From Cytospora piceicola (lineage: Eukaryota > Ascomycota > Sordariomycetes > Diaporthales > Cytosporaceae), in assembly GCA_023375675.1 (NCBI GenBank), contig JALQBC010000010.1, positions 496,001 to 560,000 on the forward strand: a stretch of DNA of 64,000 nucleotides, written 5' to 3'. The notes beneath the pieces are model-generated. The model made no database searches. It was not told where the DNA came from and was given only the letters and a program-made list of their open reading frames with translations. Shown here one piece after another: positions 44,850 to 56,800 of the stretch. Position 1 is the first letter of the stretch, and every line of letters starts with the position of its first letter. The position numbers were made by a program, and so were the translations under genes.

Positions 44850-46309
44850 GGTGGATTGTTGTAATTCTTGTACTGTGTATGTATGCATGGAACGATGTAA
44901 AAGGTACTATGTGTGGGAAGGAATGGGACTATGGTGTAATCTCTTGGATACCTCATGATATCACGAACGCATCAATCGGAGTTCACTTATTTTGTCGTAA
45001 CCCGACACAGAGTTCCTGTTGCTTATCCCTGACTGATTGTGTGATCTATGTTGACCATGCATGGAGATAGCGACATGATTCCTGTGCTGCTGACAGAAAC
45101 AGCCACAGCAAACATACGGACAGAAGTCCTACCAGATCGTGACACCTTATATTTTCAGCCAGAACTCACTATAATGCGTCCGTATCATCGATCTCTCGTT
45201 CCCATCGTTTTACTCGTTACCGTGAACAACACCATCCTACAGGACCTCGCCTCTTGAGCACGCCCAGAAGCAGCCGCTGAAGACTCATCGACGTCTGCAG
45301 CTGCCACTCTCAGCAATGGCCCAATGGCCAGCGATGCCGTCTCGTGGATCTACTACCTTGCGAGAGAGAAAATCTTACTTGAAGGAGTGTAGGAATGTGT
45401 GATGCTTTGTGTGACTGTGTGGATCAGTTCGCACGCTGGTCTGTCAGGATAAACCCCCTCCTTGGCCAATCTGTTCTGTTCCCGCGACCTGTCGGGCTTC
45501 TCTGTCTGCGTACACGCCGCCTCGAGCTAGCCTGTGGAGTGTATTGATCGCTTGCCAGGTCGGCAGCGCTAGTGGATACGAGACGGTGTTTCTTTGTTGC
45601 TGACCTCGAGGGGGCCTTTGGACAGGGCGGAGAGAGTCCCCGAAGTCCTTGGGTCCTAGTGGTCTGGACTTGCTTGAAAGGCACATTGTCGAGGCTATGG
45701 GTAGTATTTGAGGATTGTATGGTGCAGATAGAAAGCCGAGGGAATCCCAGCGGCACTGGGGCGCGGGCTAGACAGAGCATCTCATCTTCTTGATGTGCTT
45801 ACTTCTTCCAGGTCTGAAGAAGGAGATACCTACGTTTGCTTCGCCGGCGAATATTCCCAGAAATCGCACTTCGACGTCCCCGGGGCGCTACGGCTTATAG
45901 CTAAAGCTACGCGGTTCACAGCCTCCTGTGACAAGGGGTAAATGAGGCCATTCGAACAGACAAAGCAACTTGGTCGAAGGGCTATAAGCCTCATACTATG
46001 CCAACATATTGGGCTGCACAAAGGAAATATTGCCAAGTCCACTCCGAGCCGTGTCTAGTGTGAAATGAAGGATTACAAGAATCTTAATGTTCTATAGGAC
46101 AATAGCGTTGTCCTCGTTCCCATCGGCACTTATCAAGGGCCGAGGCTTGTGTGTCCTGTAATACTAACATATATATCTTTGCGAACTCTCCTGGCAGCTG
46201 AGCGCAACACACCAAAATCTTTCCCACACCGACATTGCCACTCATCTCTGAAATTCTACAGCCTAAAGAACCCAATCATTCCTCTATTACAGAAAAAGAC
46301 TCCTCGACA
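44850..46309. other. Intergenic region
   Basis: About 1.46 kb. No supported gene, RNA or repeat. It marks the change from the ordinary gene-dense part to the accessory part of the window. Confidence 0.5.
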
Positions 46310-48021
46310 ATGTCTTCCCGGACAGTACCTTGGGATGGAAGCATCTCTCACCTCTCACTACAACAACGTCCCGATGGGAGCGCCGCGCAAGGGTCCAGAA
46401 CCATCGACACAGACGAAGATTCCGACCGCTTCTGTGCCTACAGAAACTATCGCTACGGCCAGAGCCCCGCCAGGGCCCGTGCCGTACTGGTCCAGATGAG
46501 CCAGGCCCAAGCCGCCGGAGGTTTCCCCGGGTCATGGCTTTTCGACCTCGAGCCCCTCGGCATCAGTCGGCCTGGCGCCCAGGACGCGGACGGGCGCAAC
46601 AGCTCGGGCGCGGGTTCCCTTGGAAACGGCGGGCCCGATGTGGCCTCGCGGGCTGAGAGAAGCCTGCCCCGGTTCTCGTTCTCTAGGCCGGGGAGGCAGT
46701 GGTCTCCAACCCCCTTATCCCCTCGTAGCAGGCTTACACACACGCAGAGGACAGCCGCCGTCCAGCCGTGGGGAAGTCGTCAAGGTAACCATGCCGCGTC
46801 TACTGCGCATGCACATCCAACTGGGAATCCTGCCCCAGAAGACGATAACCTGAGACGGGGAAGGTAGCGGTCGAGGACTGGTTTATCGCGACTTGAGGGG
46901 CGCTGGTGCCTAGCAGGTTAGTATCCAGCAAGATCCCCTTTCCACAGAGCTGGTCAAGGCTAACACGAATCGTCAAGACGACGACAATACAGAGGTAACT
47001 GTAGGATTGTAACTCGAGTTCCTTGTTCCTCAGGCGAAAGGGGACGTACCCAACGAGATCGTGCAGGATGGCCCATATTCCACCCCCGACGAGAACCGCG
47101 ACAGGTTCGAATATACCTTGGCCCAGGGCGCTCCAGTCTGCGAGCACATCGCCAGACTCCTCAGGGGACAGGGGGCACCCCCACGAACCACACCGAAGCC
47201 CACGACCCCGTGCAGGTCAGCATCGCAGCCGCCTGCCTGGCTGACCCGGGAGCCCTCGACGCCGACGACAGGTACGCCGTGTGGAAGGTCGCACCGGAGC
47301 CCGGCTGCATAGTCCAGGGCAGCGAGCTGGGCTTCGACCACGTCGGCCTCGAGCTCAACTCGCGCAGGTCCTCCGCCTGCTGAGGAACAGCGCCCTCGTG
47401 AGCCTGGCCGGGAGCTACGGGCTCCACGTCCATGTCGACGCCTCGGCGCTCGGCCTGAGCGGGCAGCGGCGCCTTGTCAGCCTCTACGTCACAGTCGACA
47501 ATGTGCTGGTTTCACTCCCCCGCCCCAGCCGTTGGGAGAGCACGTTCTGCAACCTAGTTTATGGGAAGTCGCGACTCGCCGTCGATGAGGATGCCGCTCT
47601 GGAACAGGGGAATGGGGGTCTGGACAAGGAGGAGGGGCCTGATGATGTATACAGCAGCAAGATACCAGCTAAAATGCGATTGATGCTTGAGGCGATACAT
47701 AACTGTGACACTCAACAGATCCGCCGTGGCATCCTCTCACCGATGGATTTCCGTAATGCGCTGAACATGAAGGCCGTGCAGGGTGACAAGTACACGTTCG
47801 AGTTCCGGCACTTCCAAGGCTCGCTCGACCTCGCCGTGATACGCCAGTGGACGCGGGTATGCCTCGCCCTTGTCACGGCCGCGAGGGGCTTGGGAGATTA
47901 CAGGCAGCACCCAGCCAGTGAGGTGTACGAGGTGTTCCACCAGATCAGTCGTCGGCCTGGGGGTCAAGCCTGGGAGAGTCTGTTGGAGTTCCTCGGCCTG
48001 CCAGATGCAGTCGCGTTCTAG
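46310..48021 (+). pseudogene. Decayed fungal amidoligase-family gene
   Basis: The 5' part (46310-46785) encodes a Ser/Arg/Pro-rich leader like that of fungal amidoligase proteins; a GTAACC donor at 46786 and CAG acceptor near 47035 could bound an intron. The domain then appears in pieces: VCEHIARLLRGQG (to about 47177), a change of frame in a G5/C5 homopolymer, then EAHDPVQVSIAAACLADPG through VAPEPGCIVQ to VGLELNSR (to about 47370), then another change of frame with a probable small deletion, then QVLRLLRNSALVSL, SYGLHVHVDASALGLS and YTFEFRHFQGSLDLAVIRQW to the stop at 48021. HVHVDA and EFRxFQGSLD are hallmarks of the amidoligase (COOH-NH2 ligase) fold. The N-terminal FGxExE strand is not visible. 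The protein is unlikely to be functional. The first frameshift could be a sequencing error; the second is harder to explain so. Confidence 0.72.
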
Positions 48022-49532
48022 GAGCGACTGCGCTCGTCGTACCCTCCACCTCGCGAAGGGGGCCCCTCGCCAGGCACTCGGGCTTTAGACTCTAGGGACA
48101 GGCAGTCCGCCAAGATGTATATACCACGGGTGGATTAGAAAACACCTGACCAGTTAAGTTAGCGGGGGGGATTGTGTAGTCAGATGCGATCGTGAAGTGG
48201 GCTTTTAGACATCGCAGAACATGGATTATAGCAACGAGGAGTTTGGAACAGGATTGTTTGTTAGAAAGGTAAAGTAAAAATTTGGATTATGAAGAATGGC
48301 TGTCTCGTTTTAATGAGATGTTGACTTGTCAGCAATGGTTATGGTCCCAATGTGCATGCTGTAGAACGAAGTACTCGTTGAGCATTGTCGCAGCGTCCGC
48401 GATAAACCTGCAGCGAGAGACTCTTGTACGCACGGCACCAGCACCTCTTTCTTCCGTGCTTCCTGACGTGAGCGAACATGAAGTGATGCTACCTAGCCCA
48501 GCGCCATTGTTCCGATCTATCGTCGCAATCTGCTTAGAGAAGGCCGCCTTTGCATGGCCGGTCGGCGACACGCCCTCGACTCGACCCAGTGAGAAAGCTT
48601 GGCTGGGCTGTTGCAAGACGGAAAGGGCTCGTAAGAGCTTGTCGGCCTTGGTCTGTCGGTTTCTTCTGGCGCTGGTCAGGGAAGTGCGAAAGAGGTGTAG
48701 ACGTGGACGGCGCGTCATCACGTCGGTGCCGAATGCAGCTGATTATTTGGGGCGTGGGCATTGCTCGTCCATGGATCTGTCGCGCAGGAAATGGGAGAGC
48801 AAACGACCTCGCTGCAGGCGCAAAGTCGTCGCCCGTACGCAGAAGAGTATCCTGACGCGTGTGTCCCTTTTGCTACGAGTACTATCTCTTCCACAAAGCA
48901 TAGCGTGTCCGTTTCGATGTAGAGTTTGGGAGTCCAGCTGGAGTGGTAGCCGTTGATTGAGGTTATTTTTTGAGGTCTGGTCAGGCTTTCGCTATTGCTT
49001 CCAGAGCTGTCCAGCTGAAAGCCTTGGCCTTGGGCAGGGGCAAAGGTTCCAAGGTTGTCATGACCGCCTTCGACGTCGCATCTCTGCGCCTGGTTGTGTC
49101 GAGTTTGGAGGGCGACATGTTCCCTGGTGCAATGGCTGTTGGTATTTTTTTCATGCCTTGTTGCCTGTCACGAAAACCACAGGTTCTGGCGGTTGGGGGT
49201 CATCGAGCGTAGCCGCAAACGATTGATGCCTATGCAGTAGGTTGTAACCGATATCTGGGTATAGATGGACGGTCATCGGCTGGGGGCAAGGCCCAAGACA
49301 TCGGTGAGTTGTATGCAATCCATCTCAGTCATTGCCGTTTGCCTCAGGTTTTCCGATCCTGACATCGTGTCAACCGTTGCTTCATGCCAACATACACGCA
49401 ACACGCGTTGCCCCAAACGTTCAAACGCATATTATCAACCTGGTACTGGTCGATAACACCACGTTGCATGCCGCACAATTCAATTCAATCTTCGTCACAT
49501 CGCGGGCAAGCCCACGATTGCAATGAAAAAAG
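48022..49532. other. Intergenic region
   Basis: About 1.5 kb between the amidoligase remnant and the U2 gene. Bases 48022-48110 are the 3' flank duplicated at 53.7 kb. An open frame at 48282-48956 has a Cys/Arg/Ser-rich composition and no recognisable domain. A short frame at 48970-49212 looks slightly protein-like but cannot be supported. Confidence 0.5.
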
Positions 49533-49727
49533 GTGTAGGTCGCGTCGCTCGGAGGCAGTGTGATACCGAGGACACAGTGGAAGACGACCATGGGCAAGCC
49601 CAGAGGGTCATCCTCCCGTTGACAAAAATAGGAATAATCACGATTGTATTCCGTAGAATACTTTCAGAGATTAAACTGAAAAGAACAGATACTACACTTG
49701 ATCTAAGCCAAAAGGCAAAGAGAGCTA
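49533..49727 (-). ncRNA. U2 spliceosomal snRNA
   Basis: On the minus strand, starting near 49727, the sequence carries the near-invariant U2 5' region: stem I with GCCTTTTGGC, then AGATCAAGTGTAGTATCTG containing the branch-site-recognition element GTAGTA, then GTTC and the stem II region. The Sm-type site is CTATTTTTGTC. The 3' stem-loop IV is recognisable as CTCGGTATCACACTGCCTCC, closed by GAG, which matches the conserved GGTATxxCAxTxCCTCC loop. Length about 195 nt is normal for fungi. End points are approximate (5' end within 2-3 bases, 3' end within about 10). U2 pairs with the intron branch site in the spliceosome. Confidence 0.94.
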
Positions 49728-49773
49728 AAGAGAAAGAGAAGGAAAACAAGTAAAAGGGCGGGAGGTTGAGCGG

Positions 49774-49783
49774 GTATATATAG
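49774..49783 (-). promoter_or_regulatory. Probable TATA element of the U2 snRNA gene
   Basis: The minus-strand sequence CTATATATAC lies about 47-56 bases upstream of the U2 5' end. This is a reasonable position for a core promoter element of a fungal snRNA gene, but no other promoter element was identified. Confidence 0.5.
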
Positions 49784-51860
49784 ATTTGCAGGAAGGGCCC
49801 GTGCGCGAGCCCGCACGTGACGCTCTGCCTCGCTGCCGTGCTGGCCGCCTTCTGGTTTTGGACTACGCTTTGCCCGTTTTGGATATTCTGCCAAAACTTT
49901 TTGCGACTGTTTGGAAATTGCCCACCGTCAACCTTTCACACAACAACAAACCAGACCTTGACGCGATGGGGCATCAATTATGGCCTTCCATCGTCAGCTT
50001 TGCATAGCTCTTTTGCATCAGGTCGACTTTTTGATATATACTACTAATTGGAATCTTCTTCTGGCATTGTCGAGGCCCGCGATGGAGAGTACGCCGCCGG
50101 CGCGGTCTGATTGTAGGCTAACCGCGTCTTTCGGCCTACGGCAGGTCCGTCCTCCGCCCACTTCCCGTAGTGCGGCGCTTGCGCAACGGGCGGGGGGGCC
50201 CGGGCGTGGTCAACGTACACATGCAATCAAGCTGAGGGTAAACCTCGACTACTACGATTACTGGATTATCTCCAAGGATGAGAACGTCAACATCGAGCTT
50301 CACCGCCGTCTCAACCCTTGAACATCCTTCATGCCCTTAGCGACCAGATGTGCCTTGCCCAATTGTTGCCTGGAAACTCACAGGTGACTCATACTCGTAC
50401 TCGACCCAAACTGTATTCGCCCTCGTGTATCATCCGCATTTCAATTAGGTATTCTAGCTTGAGGAGCAGGTTCTATTGATTCTCTTTACAATGAATTGTA
50501 TCAAGGTCTATCCATCATATGGAACCTGGGACTCGGCCAATACCTAGGTACTCAGGCACACTATAGTTGGTCACAGGCAGTGTTGAGGCTTGATCAGAAC
50601 GTTTCCCTGGTACCTAGGTAGTACCATCTCACAGACTTATGTAGAGTTTCCCCAGATTTCTGCTCTTGTTCATTATGGGTTTGTCCAGATGTTTCTCCTC
50701 TTGACTGCTCTGAACCTTCAAGGCTCCAGGACATACTGTTTTCACTATCTTCTTGAGCTTGCAGTATGTCCCTCTCTTGCCACACGTGAGAGCACATACC
50801 TTCAAGTTGACGGCTGCATGTCAGATACCCTAGGGTAGGTGTGAGTGTGCGGCAGGGTATGCATGTGTAACACCCCGAAGTCAGAGGAGAGCATCCGAGA
50901 ATAGAGATCGAATTAAGTCAGGGGGAGGAGAAAGAAAGATCGGTTTGCGTTTAGCATTCTCTGTCAATGTGAAATCTTGAAACCCGTGGACCCTATGGAC
51001 AGTATTTTTCAACATGGCATGCGACATCGCTAGTCGGCATGGGACCTCGATGGGCGGGATTCAGCAAGGACAACATCACTCTCGGCCATCTGGTCTGCGT
51101 CGAAATGAGTCGACATCTACATTCTGCCGTGTTTTGTAAACAACGACTAACACAGACAAAGAAGGAAAGACAACAACGCCAGATACGTCGTCCCAAGTAA
51201 TATAATGTTATTCCAGCAGGGTAGAAGCAAAAAGAAGATGCAAAAATAAACATGCAACACCGGGTATTCGCTGGTCGTCACCGACCCAACTACTAATCCA
51301 GCCCTCAGCGGCTTGTCTATGGGAGAGCGGACGGGATCCCGAATTTTCCACTGGGTATGGTCGCATGTACTGTAACTTGCCTCACTGCCATATATATACT
51401 CACTGCATCAGGGGCAATGAGGCTTTCGCTAAGCTATTCCGAGATCTTGGCCTTGCCATGACGGTGTAACTGGCCACCTTGTTACGTAATCAGGCCTACA
51501 GCGTTACTTCCTTCCCTTTAGTTACACCTATTTCCTTCCCTTCCTTTAGGCTTTAGGCCTGTTTGTTTTCTTCTCTTCAATAACAACACACCAACTGGAA
51601 TTGAATGACTGTACCATACATGCAAACGTGCCTGTTCCTTCAGTCAGATCCAGCTCGTGTTGATACCTGATACACCTCATCGCCAACTTTCCCCCCCCCC
51701 TCCACACTTTCCAAATCAAATTGGCCGGGACTGATCGGGTCGAGAAAATGGTGCGTGTATTCCCATCGACCAAGCGAATGACAACAAAGAGATTCTGCAG
51801 CCTGTTTCATTGCAGGACTACTTCAGAGCCGGCCGTGGATCACGCCAACGTTTTCGGCTG
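49784..51860. other. 2-kb intergenic region
   Basis: No gene that I can support. TACCTAGGTA-like motifs occur at about 50541 and 50609. An open frame ending at 50321 has a slightly protein-like tail (NLDYYDYWIISKDENVNIEL) and might be a gene fragment, but it is too short and unmatched to call. A poly-C run lies at 51691-51700. Confidence 0.45.
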
Positions 51861-53591
51861 TTAGGTGCTGGTATCCTCCGGGTACAGTCCTTCAGGTTCT
51901 CTTCTTGGTTTCTTCGGTTTATTTCCATCACTCTTCTCCTTCTTTTCCTTCTTTCTCTTCTTCCGCTTCTTTTTATCGTGCGCCACCAACAAGGCCTCGC
52001 ACTTGCCCTTGATTTGATCACGAGCAGTTGGTGGCAGAGATGTGTCCAGGGTCGTCCAGGCTGATTCCACTTCCAAGCCTTGCTTATGCATGAGGGAAAG
52101 AAGTTTGGCAGCAACCTCACCCACGAGATGTGCATTGAAAGCGTCTGGCGTACCAATCTTCTTTGACACTTCTTCCAGTTGAGAGAAGAACTCTTCATGT
52201 GCCCTACCGCCGTTCTCAATCAACTGGCCGAGAAAATCTGTCTGGATCGCCGGTGTCTGCAAGTTCACCTTCCTGTCAAGGATCACCTCAAGCTCCTTCA
52301 AACAGCAGTCCTTATCAGATGAATCTTGTGGGATGAAGGGGGTTATTCGTAGTATGTCAACCCAAGCCGTTGTGAAGGTGGGAAAGGCTTCCCCGTGGCG
52401 AAACACCAGGCCGTTTGGATCAGCTCCAGCATTTAGGAAAAGCGAAATCATCCCGTTCCGCATAGCGGGCAACGTCCATACTGAGCTTGTTACCCGGCGC
52501 TGATCCAGATCCCATGGGAATACGAGGGAAACGAAATTCGTGAACGGTGTCTTACCGTTCGATTGGTTGGTTTCCGAACTCGAATTCTCCTGGTAACGTT
52601 GGTTGGGATCTTGACCGTTCTCGAGGAGGCAGTCCAAGATATCGCGGAATTTTGTCAGCCAGAGATCCCACTCAATGCGGCCCCTTGGGCCGATCACAGA
52701 GTCAGTCAGAACGGAGATCGCAGGCTTCGAGAAACCATGAAAGTAACCTGGCTCACGGGGGAGCTTTGCGCGCAAGTAGCCCACGATCCCTGCTTCCAGA
52801 ACCATTCGTCTAAACGTACGGCGGCATGAATCGCCCTCTGGGGGGAGGGCACCGCTCGTGTCTCCCAGAATCTTTGTTGTCCAGTCCACTGCGTCAAGGT
52901 GCGTGGAAACGACATAGTACAGCGGAGACGTAGGCCCGGCCATGAGGTCGAGCTCCGAAGCCAACGTTAGCACCTCCTGTATCTGCATATCGATATATGA
53001 TAAGGATGTTCCGTCCATACAGGAACGATGGATTTTCGAACTGTCCGCCGGGGCAGAGTTGTCCGAGCTACCGCACCCGGCACCAATAACCGGGAGAGGG
53101 TTGGTCTTGATCCATGCGACATAGGCTTTGAGGATTGACAATTGGGCGCAAAAGCCGTCAGGGCTTGTCGTGGCCAAAAAAGCCGACATCTCTCTGTCCT
53201 TCAGAAATTCCACCACGGTCCTATGCAGAAAATGGACTTCATGGCCATGAACTTCAAGCAAGCCCTTGCACCAGCCATTCAGGCGAATAGCGATGGTGGA
53301 ATTTTGAGACTTGACTCCGTCAGTGCTAAGTCTGCTAACTGGAAGATCAATAGCGTAATTCGAATTTTCAAGCACCTCCTCATGAAAAGCGTATATAGAT
53401 AGGTTCAGTGGTTTCGTTCCTGCCAATGCAATCTGTAAACAGGTCGACATTTTCTGGTTGTAGAACCCATCATCCTCGGATACTGGCTTGAGCATGTGCT
53501 CGAAGAATCGGTAGAGGTCCGTAGGAAGCTCTTCTACTCGCCGGTACAGATCCGTGAGGCTGTCATGATTGTTCAAGCTAGTACGAAGAGC
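51861..53591 (-). pseudogene. 3' part of a STAND/NACHT-type NLR gene, truncated at its 5' side
   Basis: An open frame of about 575 codons begins at the junction with the AT-rich block and ends at 51861. The first residues (LNNHDSLTDLYRRVEELPTD followed by LYRFFEHML) match the region just after the NACHT domain in fungal NLR-like proteins (VEELPxDL...HML, GLLEVHGHEVHFLHRTVVEF). The P-loop NACHT domain and any N-terminal effector domain that should precede it are absent: an in-frame TAA stands at about 53592 where homology changes to amidoligase-derived DNA. The C-terminal half has no ankyrin or WD repeats and ends in a Lys-rich tail (KKKRKKRKKEKKEK). NLR-type STAND proteins in fungi act in nonself recognition and regulated cell death. 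As it stands this gene cannot make a complete receptor. No in-frame stops occur inside the remaining part, so truncation may be recent. Confidence 0.75.
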
Positions 53592-53803
53592 TTATAGGCA
53601 GCACCCGGCCAGTAAGGTGTACGAGGTGTTCTACTAGATCAGTCGTCGGCCTGGGGGTTAAGCCTAAGAGAGTCTGTTAGAGTTCCTCGGCCTGTTAAAT
53701 ATAGTCGCGTTTTAAAAGCGACTACGTTCGTCGTACCCTTTACCTCCCGAAAAAGGCCCCTCGCTACGTACTCGAGCTTTAGATTTTAAAGATAGGCAGT
53801 CCG
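53592..53803 (+). repeat. RIP-mutated copy of the amidoligase 3' end (source 47899-48110)
   Basis: Bases 53592-53803 align end to end, same strand, with 47899-48110 (last ~40 codons of the amidoligase remnant plus ~90 bases of 3' flank). By hand I count about 34 differences, about 31 of them C-to-T or G-to-A in this copy, mostly at CpA (TpG) sites, for example CCACCAG to CTACTAG. This is the RIP pattern. The source copy appears unmutated. Homology stops sharply on both sides. Confidence 0.92.
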
Positions 53804-53811
53804 TATTGCAC

Positions 53812-53841
53812 ACCTACCGGTAGGTTCGTAGCGAACCTACC
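53812..53841. repeat. Inverted-repeat cluster at the edge of the AT-rich block
   Basis: ACCTACCGGTAGGT (53812-53825) is a perfect palindrome. GGTAGGTTCG (53819-53828) is followed after a 3-base loop by its exact reverse complement CGAACCTACC (53832-53841). Related sequence ACGCACCTACGAAT follows. These may be the terminus of an element inserted next to the amidoligase fragment. Confidence 0.75.
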
Positions 53842-56800
53842 TGTAAACGCACCTACGAATTTACCGTATATTTACCGGTAATTCGGACGGTTAAACGTAT
53901 AGTAATTATATAGTAAACTTAAGGTAAGTTTATAGTAGGTTTATAAGTCTATATATAGTTTATAAAAGTACTCGGTTATATAAAGAGAGAAAGAGAGAAT
54001 TTATCTTTATTATATATTATTATACTATACTGTTATTATTAAATAGTAGCTATAACTTAAATACGCTCTGTTATATATCGCTTAGCCTTTTAATACTGCG
54101 AATTAGGTTTATCGGACTATACTATAATAGTTATTAAGTTATTATTATTATAATAGCTAGTAGGTAATTAGCTTTAATCTTTAGATTTTAAAAGATCGAA
54201 AAGCGTAAAAGCGTCGTTTTATTTATTTAGCCGGTATTATTACTTATTTACTATAACTTACCGGTTATTTACTGTAAGAATTCTGTATTATAGCTATATT
54301 AGGTTTAAACGATATACTCGACGTACGTTTTTTAAATATATTCTTAATAGTACCTTAAAACTATACGGTTATTAAAGATATTTAGCTTTTACGTTATATT
54401 AAGACAGCTATTACCGAATACCTTATCTGATACCGACTTTATATTATAAACTACGATCTTACCTTTTTAAAGTATTTAACTAACTATACTAATTAATAGT
54501 AGCTTTATACCTTTTACCTTAAGTATTACTATAATAATTAAAATAAAAACGACTAACTTCGTCGTATTCGAAAACGTCTTATAGAATATATTTATAAGAT
54601 ATATTACTTTAGTTACTAGCTATAAAAGCCCGATAACGTTTATTTCTTTATCGTTATATATAGCTAGTCCGGTAAGAATATTAAGTTTTACTATAAATTC
54701 CGATACTTTTATAACTTATAACGGTTAAGCTATATTTATAACTTCGAAAAACGTAAACCGATTTATTAGTTTTTATAAAAACTTAAGTTCGAAAGCTTAT
54801 TTTATAAAAGATAAAAGCTACTTTTCGAAGTAATACTCGGTTTAAGCTAAACAGAACGTAAACGAAAAGTAATTATCTATAACGCTTTAAAAACTCTATT
54901 TTTATTAAAATATTAACCTTTTACCTATACTTTAGTCGAACCGGTAGTTTACGTAATAAGAGAACCCGAAAAGTTAGAAAGTTAAAAAACGATAGTTAAA
55001 ACAGATAAAGAAAACGAAAAGACTACTTAAAACCTCGAATAACGATTAGAAACGATAAAAAGTATATAACGTAGTAATTTAAAAGTTCTACTTTTATTTA
55101 AATTAATAACCGAAACTATTTGTTTATACGTTATATCGTTTTTAATTATTTCTATAATACTACTGTAAAAAAGGGATTTAGTTTTATAAACCGCTTAAAC
55201 TAATATACTTAACCGACCGGAAATTACCTTAGTATAGGCGAACTTATTAAGCAGTTTTAAAAAAGAACGTTGTATTAACGTTATAATCTTTATATTAAAA
55301 AATACTAAAGCGTTCCGACTACGTAAGTAAAGAATAAGTCTATAAGTACTATCGTTTTATATACTATTAGGTAATCCTTTTAATTTCTACCGTATTATTT
55401 ATAAACCGACGGTTTACCTTAAGAATTCTCGTTAATATAATCGCGCTGTTTAAAGAAGTAATATATAACCTGTTAAAAACTATATATACTATATAGCCGG
55501 TAACGGTAAAAACCTTAATAACGATTTAGATAATAGCTTAAATAATAATAACTTCGTTTATAATTATAATTAAAGCAGAAACCTGTTTAGTCGTTATCTT
55601 AACCGAAATAAAGGCTAAGATATATATAACTATAAACGTAAACTATCGATTAGCGTTCTTTAATTACTTATAGACTTATTATTTACCCGAGAGTTTAAAG
55701 AAAACACTTTTAAAAGATTTAAACTATACGTTAATTAAAATAATACCGAAGAGCTTATAAAAGTATCTTATATAAATAATAAAGTAACAGTATAAAAAAA
55801 CCTGTTAACGTTTATTTAGCGTTATCGTATATATATCGCTAATATCGAGACTCGACGATAGACCTTATATTAGAATTTTTTTACTTACTTTACCGGATTT
55901 ACTTATTCGTAGTTTTAAAATACTTTATTAAATAAAAAAAGATCTAACTTAACTATTTACCTTAATATATAAATAAAGTAAAAGGAATACTTTATTACAG
56001 ACTTTAATATACCTTATAATATAACCGACGGAATTCTAAATAGCCTTCGATATATATAACGTAATACCCGAAATAATAGAAATATTTTAAACTTTACTTA
56101 ATGTATTCGTTGTTTTACTGTTTTAGCCGAATAGCCGGATAGTTTTATCGCTCGAAATATATAAAACCGTATTAATAAATAGATAGTCGCTTATTATTTT
56201 AATCGCTTCGAGTATAACGCTAACTCCCGAAACTTCGAACGTAAGCTTAAAGCTAAGTAAAAGACTTAATATATACTCGAAAAAAAGGCCGCGCTTATCT
56301 ATATAAGGCTATAATAGCCTGTTATAAATAAATATCGACTTAAACTACCGCGATACTAGCTTTAGCTTATTTATTCCCGGCTATAAAAGGCCGGCTTTTA
56401 ATAGCTAGTCTTATCGTTTAATCGTTTTAACTTTTAACGGTTTAAATAAGCTCTACTTTAAGCTTAAGTACTAAAACAGCCTTCGTAGCTTAATTTAAGC
56501 GATTATTAAAAGTTATTACCCGAATAGTAAAGATAGCTAATCGAAACACGAAAGGCCGTTTAAAACTAATAACAGGCTACTTATAACCCGCTACTACTTA
56601 AACTAACGCTATAGCTATTAACTAATATTATAGACTAAAGTCCTTTTAAATAACGTTACTTATAAGAGCGTTATAATTAGCCTAAAATCTTCCGACGTTT
56701 TATTCGTTAAAATAATAAAGGTAATATAATAATAAAAGACGTTTAACTTTTTAACGTAAACGATAGTACCTTTTAATATAATACCGCTTACGAAAAAGAG

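Noticed and set aside
48282..48956. 224-codon plus-strand frame
   Set aside because: Cys/Arg/Ser-rich without domain; an overlapping minus-strand frame of similar quality exists, suggesting chance.
49495..49753. Short frames on both strands over the U2 gene
   Set aside because: They overlap a clear U2 snRNA and have no independent support.
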